Shown piece by piece: positions 58,140 to 64,000 of a DNA stretch of 64,000 nt. The translations under genes were made by a program, and so were the position numbers. Each line of letters begins with the position of its first letter. Within the stretch, counting starts at the first letter, position 1. The DNA lies in assembly GCA_965248975.1 (NCBI GenBank), contig CBDFKU010000020.1:186001-250000 (forward strand), read 5' to 3'. Origin of the DNA: CBDFKU01 sp965248975 (GTDB taxonomy: Bacteria; Chloroflexota; Dehalococcoidia; Lucifugimonadales; JAGWBF01). The notes below the pieces were generated by a model. That model saw only the letters and a list, made by a program, of their open reading frames with translations. It had not been told where the DNA came from and did no database searches.

Positions 58140-59483
58140 ATGATGCGCGACGCAAACGAGGCGACCGACCGGGTTTTCCACTACATCCCCAACACCGAGG
58201 ATGATCGGGCCGCGATGCTCCGGACCCTGGGGATAGACCGGATCGATGACCTCTTTACCGACATACCCCCGGAGTTCAGGAACCCTCCCTTGAACCTTCC
58301 ACCGCCGATGTCCGAGATGGAGCTGAGGCGGGAGATAGGGGCAATGGCCGGGTCGAACGCCCACTCCGGAGGACACGTCTCCTTCCTGGGTGCCGGCGCC
58401 TACAACCACTTCAGCCCCAGCATCGTCCGGGCGATCATCACCAGGGGAGAGTTCCTCACCGCCTACACACCTTATCAGCCCGAGGTCAGCCAGGGGACAC
58501 TCCAGGTTACCTTCGACTTCCAGACCATGATCTGCAACCTCCTGGGCATGGAAGTCTCAGACGCCGGGATGTACGACGGCGCATCCGCCCTGGCCGAGGC
58601 CGCCCTGATGGCCTGCCGGATCACCGACAGGGGACGGGTGGTTGTCCTGGACACCGTCTCTCCCTCTTACAGGGAAGTCATCGGGACCTATACCAGCCCC
58701 CAGGGCATCGAGGTCTCCACTCTGGATGCGGCATCGGGGGAGGTGCCCGGCGACGCGGCCTGCCTGGTGGTACAGTATCCCAACTTCTTCGGGTATCTGG
58801 AGGATCTTGCCTTCCTGGAGAAGCAGGCCCACGACCGGGGTGCCCTGCTGGTGGTGTCCACCAACCCCGTAGCCATGGGGATGTTGCGTCCTCCGGGGGA
58901 GTTCGACGCCGACATCGTGGTCGGAGAAGGACAGGCGCTGGGCATCCCCACCAGCTTCGGCGGTCCGTACGTGGGGCTCTTCACCTCCCGCCAGAGGTAC
59001 GTACGCCAGATGCCCGGCAGGATCGCCGGGGAAACGGTGGACAGCGAAGGCCGCACCGGATACGTACTAACCCTGAGCACCAGGGAGCAGCATATCCGGC
59101 GGGAGCGGGCCACCAGCAACATCTGCACCAACCAGGCCCTGATGACCCTGGCGGCCACGGTTTATATGGCGGCACTGGGGAAACAGGGGCTGCGACACGT
59201 GGCCGAGCTGTGCTACCACAAGGCCCACTATGCCGCGTCCCTCATAGGCAGGATCCCCGGATTCACCATGCCCTTCCAGGGCGAATTCTTCCACGAGTTC
59301 ACCGTGGGCTGCCCGGTGTCGCCCTCGGAGATCAACCGAAGGTTACTGGAGAGGGGAATCATCGGAGGCTTTGATGTCAGCGACCTCACACCCAACGGCA
59401 TGCTTCTCTGCGTCACAGAGATGAATACCCGGGAGGATATTGAGGCGTTGGCTGCGGTACTTTCCGAGTACCCCTCCGGGTAA
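58140..59483 (+). CDS. gcvPA: Glycine dehydrogenase (decarboxylating) subunit 1
   Basis: 447 residues from ATG 58140 (58143 also possible). YIPNTEDDRAAMLRTLGIDRIDDLFTDIP, SFLGAGAYNHFSPSIV, TAYTPYQPEVSQGTLQ, FDFQTMICNLLGMEVSDAGMYDGASALAEA and TSFGGPYVGLF are the N-terminal subunit of the two-subunit P protein, as in Firmicutes, Thermus and Chloroflexi. The 150-bp gap after gcvH shows no terminator. Confidence 0.95.
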   Translation: MMRDANEATDRVFHYIPNTEDDRAAMLRTLGIDRIDDLFTDIPPEFRNPPLNLPPPMSEMELRREIGAMAGSNAHSGGHVSFLGAGAYNHFSPSIVRAIITRGEFLTAYTPYQPEVSQGTLQVTFDFQTMICNLLGMEVSDAGMYDGASALAEAALMACRITDRGRVVVLDTVSPSYREVIGTYTSPQGIEVSTLDAASGEVPGDAACLVVQYPNFFGYLEDLAFLEKQAHDRGALLVVSTNPVAMGMLRPPGEFDADIVVGEGQALGIPTSFGGPYVGLFTSRQRYVRQMPGRIAGETVDSEGRTGYVLTLSTREQHIRRERATSNICTNQALMTLAATVYMAALGKQGLRHVAELCYHKAHYAASLIGRIPGFTMPFQGEFFHEFTVGCPVSPSEINRRLLERGIIGGFDVSDLTPNGMLLCVTEMNTREDIEALAAVLSEYPSG

Positions 59484-59521
59484 GTTCGGGCGTCAATACC
59501 AATGGCGTGAGGATGGACTTT

Positions 59522-60979
59522 ATGACGAGTGGACATAACATGGACAGGCGTACCCTGATGCAGCGCAGCGTCCCGGGAAGGGTGGGAGCCGCCCTGCCAG
59601 ATCTGGACGTGCCAGCCCAGCCGCTGCCCCAGGGCCACCTTCTGAGGGACTCCCTGGAGCTACCCGAGCTCGCCGAGCCCGAGGTAGTGCGCTACTTCAC
59701 CCTGCTCAGCCAGCTTAACTTCTCCATCGATACCAACTTCTATCCCCTGGGCAGCTGCACCATGAAGTACAACCCCAGGATCAACGACGAGATGGCCTTC
59801 CTGCCCGGGTTCGCCGGCCTTCATCCGCGGCAGCCCGATGAAACTGCCCAGGGCGCCCTCGAGCTCCTCTATCACCTACAGGGATATCTGGCCGAGATAA
59901 CCGGCATGGTCGGTACCGGGCTGGCGCCCCTGGCGGGTGCCCAGGGGGAGCTATGCGGCATGTTGATGATTCGGGCCTACCACCACGAGAGAGGAGAGAC
60001 CGGGCGCACCAAGGTAGCCATCCCCGACAGCGCCCACGGCACCAACCCCGCCTCGGCGGCGATGGCCGGCTTCAGGGTCGTGACCATCCCCTCGGATTCC
60101 CGGGGAAACTTGGACCTGGAAGCGATGCGGGAGGAAGCCGACTCGGAGTTGGCCGGCGTCATGATCACCCAACCCAATACCCTTGGCTTGTTCGATACCA
60201 ATATCGTCGAGCTATGCAGGACGGTGCACCAAGCGGGAGGGCTGGTGTACGGCGATGGAGCCAACATGAACGCCCTGCTGGGAAGGGCCAAGCTGGCTGA
60301 GCTGGGGTTCGATGTGGTGCACCTGAACCTCCACAAGACCTTCACCACTCCCCATGGCGGGGGAGGGCCGGGCGCCGGGCCCGTCTCAGTTAACGAGAAG
60401 TTGCTGCCATACCTCCCCTCCCCGGTGGTCAGCCGCCGCCAGGCCAACGGCCGGGATAGCTTTGCTCTGACCTCGCCGGAGAAGAGTATCGGGAAGGTGT
60501 GCGGCTTTCACGGCAACTTCGGCGTGCTGGCCCGGGCCTTCACTTACATCCGCAGCATGGGCAACACCGGATTGCCCGAGGTCAGCGGCAACGCCGTGCT
60601 GAACGCCAACTACTTGATGCACTCCCTGAAGGACGACTACCACCTGCCCTACGATCGTCGCTGCATGCACGAGGTGGTCTTCGCGGCCCGGAACCAGAAG
60701 GCCCGAGGCGTCAAGGGCCTGGAGATAGCCAAGCGCCTCCTGGACTACGGAATTCACGCCCCGACGATGTATTTCCCCCTCATCGTCGACGAAGCCCTGA
60801 TGATAGAGCCGACGGAGACGGAGAGTAAAGAGACCCTGGACACCTTCATCCAGGCGATGAAGGACATAGACCGGGAAGTGTCCGAGGACCCCTCGCTGGT
60901 GAGGGACGCTCCCCACACCACTCCCGTCTCCCGCCTGGACGAGACCAGGGCGGCACGTCAGCCCGTGCTTCGGGGGTAG
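59522..60979 (+). CDS. gcvPB: Glycine dehydrogenase (decarboxylating) subunit 2
   Basis: 485 residues from ATG 59522 (GAGG 9 nt upstream; in-frame GTG 59507 and ATG 59513 are alternatives). TNFYPLGSCTMKYNPRINDE, PDSAHGTNPASAAMAGF, GLVYGDGANMNALLG and HLNLHKTFTTPHGGGGPGAGP, with the PLP Lys in LHKTF. Decarboxylates glycine with subunit 1 and loads the H protein. The last about 30 residues after the conserved domain are extra. Confidence 0.95.
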   Translation: MTSGHNMDRRTLMQRSVPGRVGAALPDLDVPAQPLPQGHLLRDSLELPELAEPEVVRYFTLLSQLNFSIDTNFYPLGSCTMKYNPRINDEMAFLPGFAGLHPRQPDETAQGALELLYHLQGYLAEITGMVGTGLAPLAGAQGELCGMLMIRAYHHERGETGRTKVAIPDSAHGTNPASAAMAGFRVVTIPSDSRGNLDLEAMREEADSELAGVMITQPNTLGLFDTNIVELCRTVHQAGGLVYGDGANMNALLGRAKLAELGFDVVHLNLHKTFTTPHGGGGPGAGPVSVNEKLLPYLPSPVVSRRQANGRDSFALTSPEKSIGKVCGFHGNFGVLARAFTYIRSMGNTGLPEVSGNAVLNANYLMHSLKDDYHLPYDRRCMHEVVFAARNQKARGVKGLEIAKRLLDYGIHAPTMYFPLIVDEALMIEPTETESKETLDTFIQAMKDIDREVSEDPSLVRDAPHTTPVSRLDETRAARQPVLRG

Positions 60980-61175
60980 CGGCAGGCCGCTGCCCCCGCT
61001 GGGCGGCGCTAAACGCTGGTCCTCGCCTCCAATCCCACCTTCAGAGGTCGGGTCCCCACTCGTTTGAGGGCGTTCTGCCCACTTTTGTCGTATTCCTGGC
61101 CGATGGCGGGTGTGTACTTCGGGTTGCGCTGTAGTAGAATGGTAGCAATGCCCGGTAGAAGTCGAGGTTTTCGTA

Positions 61176-62921
61176 GTGGCCCAGACTGAGGCGCTGAGCA
61201 ATCCATACGTCGCGGGCAGCCCCGTGTCCCGGCCCGAGATGTTCTTTGGCCGCACCGACGTTTTCGAGTTCATCCGCGGAGCGTTGGTGGGCCAGCACCA
61301 GGACAACGTCATCGTCCTGTACGGGAAGCGCCGCACCGGCAAGACCTCGGTGCTCTACCAGATGCACCGCAACCTCGACAAGCGGTACCTACCCATACTG
61401 ATCGATCTCCAGGCCCTCACCATGGACAGCCTCAGCGGTTTCTTCTGGGAGGTGGCCTCCACCATACGCCGCGCCCTGCGCCGGGAGTACCAGATAGACA
61501 TGGCGCGGCCCGAGCGTGGGGACTTCGAGGCGGACCCCCTCCAAGGGTTCGAGGACGGGTTCATGCCCGCCGTGACCGAAGCCATCGGCGACCGGCACCT
61601 TTTGCTGATGGTGGACGAGGCGGCTCGCCTCGACGAGCAGGTAGAGGCCGGAAAGCTCCCCTCCGACGTGTTCGGACACATCCGGAGCCTGATGCAGCAC
61701 ACCACCAGCCTGAACTTCATCTTTTGCGTCGGCGAACGCCTGGAGCTGATGCGCAGCCAGTACGCCATGCTGTTCAACGTGGCGCTGTACAAGGAGATCA
61801 GCTTCCTGGACCGGAGGGCCGCCGAGTCACTGATCGTCCAGCCGACCCAGGGCCTCTACGGCTATCAGCCCGAGGCCATCGACCGGATCATCGAGATAAC
61901 CTCGGGGCACGCCTATTTCATGCAGCTTCTGTGTCACAGCCTTTTCGCCCGCTGGCAGCGGGAAAACAAGCCCTCCATAGCGGTGGAGGATGTCGAAGCT
62001 GTCGTCTCCGAGGTGGTAGAGCGAGGGGCCGCCAACCTGAAGTTCGACTGGGACGAGTCCCTGCCGGTTGAGAAGCTGTTCCTCGGAGCCATGGCCGAAG
62101 CGACGGAAAAAGGCGCCGGCTCCGTGACAAGTCGGCACGTCGATGACGTCCTGCGCCGGTACGACATCCAGGTTCCCCAGGGGGAGATGGTGTCGGCCCA
62201 GCGGAGCCTCATCGGCAAGGAGCTGGTTTTCGGTGCCGAAGAGGTCAGGTTCGCCATAGATTTCCTGCGGCTCTGGGTCCGCCAGCACGAACGGGTGGAG
62301 TGGGTCAAGGAAGAGCTGTCCAGCGAGATTGAGACGCTGCGAGAGGCGGCGGAAGCCGAGGCCGCCGAAGCGGAGCGGAGGATCACCAGGAAGAGATTCC
62401 GCTGGGGCACCCTGGTGGGCGTCGTAGCCCTGGCGGTGGCTTTACTGCTGTTCGTGCCCGGGTCGCCGCTGCGGGTCTTTAGCGCCACGACGGTGACAGA
62501 ACAGGTGGGGGTCGTCCAGACTCTTGACTTCCAGGACCAGGATAAGTGCGCGTTTCAGACCCAGGCAGCGGGGGCCATCCTGGCCATGTGCCTGGACACG
62601 GTAGAGAAGCTCTCCGACGATACTAGCCGCTACAACGTCCGCTGGACTGCCAACATAAGAGGCGATGCTGTCAACGCGGTGGATCGAAAGGGATCGGCGA
62701 CGCTGGAACCGGTGCCCTACTTACGGGATGAGGCAGGGAACATCTATAACTTCCTGGACGTTGGCGGCTCGGCGGCCCTACGGGTCGCTATGCGCCATGG
62801 AGAGGACAGCGGACCCGGCTGGTTTCTTTTCCCAGAGCTCGAGGACGGGGTCATCAGCGTCGACCTGGTAGATGTGGTGGGCGAGCAGGAGATGGTGATC
62901 CAGCAGATCGCTCTGCAGTAG
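61176..62921 (+). CDS. Membrane-anchored P-loop ATPase (ATPase_2/STAND-like) with an extracytoplasmic domain
   Basis: 581 residues from GTG 61176 (GAGG 8 nt upstream). Residues 20-60 hold FFGRTDVFEFIRGAL and Walker A GKRRTGKT (50-57); Walker B LLLMVDEA is at 143-149; the sensor-like CVGERLEL follows and a winged-helix region lies at about 215-370. A charged coiled coil (375-405, EIETLREAAEAEAAEAERR) leads to one transmembrane helix (about 410-428, GTLVGVVALAVALLLFVPG). A 150-residue C-terminal domain outside the membrane has two Cys (DQDKCAF, AMCLDT) and no family I recognise. This is an inside-ATPase, outside-sensor layout. A weak promoter-like TAGAAT lies at 61135. Confidence 0.82.
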   Translation: MAQTEALSNPYVAGSPVSRPEMFFGRTDVFEFIRGALVGQHQDNVIVLYGKRRTGKTSVLYQMHRNLDKRYLPILIDLQALTMDSLSGFFWEVASTIRRALRREYQIDMARPERGDFEADPLQGFEDGFMPAVTEAIGDRHLLLMVDEAARLDEQVEAGKLPSDVFGHIRSLMQHTTSLNFIFCVGERLELMRSQYAMLFNVALYKEISFLDRRAAESLIVQPTQGLYGYQPEAIDRIIEITSGHAYFMQLLCHSLFARWQRENKPSIAVEDVEAVVSEVVERGAANLKFDWDESLPVEKLFLGAMAEATEKGAGSVTSRHVDDVLRRYDIQVPQGEMVSAQRSLIGKELVFGAEEVRFAIDFLRLWVRQHERVEWVKEELSSEIETLREAAEAEAAEAERRITRKRFRWGTLVGVVALAVALLLFVPGSPLRVFSATTVTEQVGVVQTLDFQDQDKCAFQTQAAGAILAMCLDTVEKLSDDTSRYNVRWTANIRGDAVNAVDRKGSATLEPVPYLRDEAGNIYNFLDVGGSAALRVAMRHGEDSGPGWFLFPELEDGVISVDLVDVVGEQEMVIQQIALQ

Positions 62922-63030
62922 CCGATCTCCGCAACCCTGACCCCGTCGACCCGAATCTTAGTTACCGATGTGCGGCCGACCACACTGTGAGGTAGCGGCT
63001 CGGAAAATCGGGACCCTGGGAGGACCTCCA

Positions 63031-63900
63031 ATGGCTCAACACCCAAGGTTGAACAAGGTCATAGATCTGCTGGAGCAGGGCGATGTGGTCTTCTGCGGCG
63101 GCATGGTGCACAACGGCAACCTCGACGACGTGATCTACATGGCTGACTCCGACTATGACTTCTGCATTATCGAGATGGAGCACGAGGGGTTCAGTTTCAC
63201 CAACCTGCGTAACTCCGTGCAGCATCTCCTGAACAGGAAGCGCATCCTGGAGAAGGGCAGCCTCCAGCCCGACGTGGTGCCCTTCGTGCGCATCCCTCCT
63301 AACGCACGGGAGACGGGGGCCAACCAGTGGATTATCAAGCAGACCCTGGACGCCGGCGTCTTCGGGCTGGTCCTGCCCCACCTGAACACCGTCGAAGAGG
63401 CCAGGGCGGCGGTGGTCGCTGCTCGCTATCCCCAGGTGCCGGGCGTTCCCGACTTCGAGCCCGAGGGCCAGCGGGGCTGGTGGCAGCGGCTGGCCCCGAG
63501 GTACTGGGGGCTGAACCCCCAGGAGTACTACGACGCAGCCGATGTCTGGCCCCTGGACCCCGACGGCGAGATCCTGCTCATGGGCATCGTCGAGGAGCCC
63601 GAAGGGGTCAAGAACCTGCGGGACATCCTGCGGGAAGTCAAGGGCATAGGGGCCATCTGGGCGGGACCAGGAGATATGTCGGTGGCCATGGGTAAGCGAG
63701 GCAACTCGGCCGACCCCGAGGTCCAGGAGGCTCTGTTGCGGGTGCTGGAAGCATGCCAGGAGCACGGCGTCCCCTGCGCGACGGGGGCCACCGCCGACGA
63801 CGTGGAGCGGCGCATCGAGCAGGGCTTCCGAATCATCATAGCGCCCCCACGACGGGTCGCCGACACGCTGGACGTCGGCAGGAAGGCCGCCGGGCGATAA
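63031..63900 (+). CDS. HpcH/HpaI aldolase family protein
   Basis: 289 residues from ATG 63031 (GGGAGG upstream). VIDLLEQGDVVFCGGMVH, FCIIEMEHEGFSF, VVPFVRIPPNARETGANQWIIKQTLDAGVFGLVLPHLNTVEEAR, LLMGIVEEPEGVKNLRDIL and GAIWAGPGDMSVAMGK correspond to the 2-dehydro-3-deoxyglucarate/HpcH aldolase fold with metal Glu and Asp. An insert of about 50 residues (FEPEGQRGWWQRLAPRYWGLNPQEYY) is seen in a subset of environmental members. It makes or cleaves a pyruvate-derived aldol. Probably followed by the VOC gene in one operon. Confidence 0.88.
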   Translation: MAQHPRLNKVIDLLEQGDVVFCGGMVHNGNLDDVIYMADSDYDFCIIEMEHEGFSFTNLRNSVQHLLNRKRILEKGSLQPDVVPFVRIPPNARETGANQWIIKQTLDAGVFGLVLPHLNTVEEARAAVVAARYPQVPGVPDFEPEGQRGWWQRLAPRYWGLNPQEYYDAADVWPLDPDGEILLMGIVEEPEGVKNLRDILREVKGIGAIWAGPGDMSVAMGKRGNSADPEVQEALLRVLEACQEHGVPCATGATADDVERRIEQGFRIIIAPPRRVADTLDVGRKAAGR

Positions 63901-63923
63901 ATGTCGGCGGTTGGGAGGGTACG

Positions 63924-64000
63924 ATGGTTAAGCCGAAACAGCTGGGGCATCTGGTCGTCAGGGTCCGCGACCTCGACCGTTCCGAGGCGTTCTACACCGA
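63924..64000 (+). CDS. VOC (glyoxalase/bleomycin-resistance) family protein, N-terminal part
   Basis: ATG 63924 with GGGAGGG just upstream. The visible 25 residues, KPKQLGHLVVRVRDLDRSEAFYT, are the beta-alpha entry of a VOC-fold metalloenzyme, with the first metal His in GHLVV. Cut by the window end. Confidence 0.75.
   Translation, partial: MVKPKQLGHLVVRVRDLDRSEAFYT

Noticed and set aside
1..64000. CRISPR array
   Set aside because: No regularly spaced direct repeats of 24-40 bp were found. The repeats seen are single palindromic units in intergenic gaps.

Overview
The window is a GC-rich (about 60-65% by eye), gene-dense bacterial chromosome segment. Its content points to the Chloroflexota, most likely a SAR202-like or other Dehalococcoidia-related lineage. 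This is an inference from gene families, not from a marker gene. The families are repeated luciferase-like flavin/F420 monooxygenases, Amidohydro_2 proteins, D-aminoacylase-type amidohydrolases, CaiB/BaiF CoA-transferases, PEP-mutase/isocitrate-lyase proteins, MmgE/PrpD and HpcH/CitE lyases. TTG and GTG starts are common, Shine-Dalgarno sites are strong, and recognisable promoters often have a TAGAAT -10.

Layout. 1-5 kb: Amidohydro_2 paralogues, a luciferase-like oxidoreductase, a D-2-hydroxyacid dehydrogenase, a SnoaL-like protein and a dienelactone hydrolase. 5.0-5.4 kb: a decayed GIY-YIG gene tightly enclosed by 30-bp inverted repeats. 5.4-9.3 kb (minus): LeuD/LeuC-type hydratase, PEP-mutase-family lyase and isochorismatase-like hydrolase, with a palindromic repeat in every gap. 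9.5-14.2 kb: alpha/beta hydrolase, NHL protein, citrate synthase behind a structured leader, and a MidA-like methyltransferase. 14.2-19.5 kb (minus): a TPP riboswitch with terminator, then thiG-thiE-thiS, a SnoaL protein, a Cys peroxiredoxin, a selenocysteine peroxiredoxin with an in-frame TGA and SECIS hairpin, TrmI, an HD protein and a small membrane protein. 19.5-25.2 kb: D-aminoacylase, Ldh_2 dehydrogenase, L-2-hydroxyglutarate oxidase, a cyclic-nucleotide-binding protein and ComF.

25.2-29.4 kb: an AT-rich regulatory stretch with two consensus promoters, a possible structured RNA and a 19-bp dyad ahead of a stand-alone IS630-type HTH protein; then PAC2, MmgE/PrpD and a frameshifted SRAP gene. 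29.6-32.9 kb: CitE-like lyase overlapping a CoA-transferase, a ChrB-like protein and a lipoprotein. 33.0-33.7 kb: a graveyard of gene tails and repeats. 33.7-39.8 kb (minus): monooxygenase, cupin, D-aminoacylase, FMN 2-hydroxyacid oxidase, Rieske protein, nitroreductase (frameshifted) and NUDIX. 39.9-49.4 kb: PEP-mutase-family lyase, a secreted dockerin/LRR protein (frameshifted), CoA-transferase, D-aminoacylase, alpha/beta hydrolase, intact and broken Amidohydro_2 copies and another monooxygenase. 49.4-50.1 kb: a lower-GC CAP-domain gene running antisense into tRNA-Ser(UGA). 50.1-56 kb: SnoaL, a frameshifted acyl-CoA-dehydrogenase-like gene and a heterodimeric ABC exporter. 55.9-61 kb: a DUF4258/YgiT toxin-antitoxin-like pair translationally joined to gcvT-gcvH-gcvPA-gcvPB. 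61-64 kb: a membrane-anchored P-loop ATPase, an HpcH/HpaI aldolase and the start of a VOC protein.

Metabolically the window reads as aerobic catabolism of small carboxylic, hydroxy and amino acids: CoA transfer, hydration, C-C lyase and flavin oxidation steps feed pyruvate, acetyl-CoA or propionyl-CoA and one-carbon units. Thiamine synthesis and peroxide defence are also present. At least six genes carry single-base frameshifts, so either residual assembly indels or active gene decay has to be considered.
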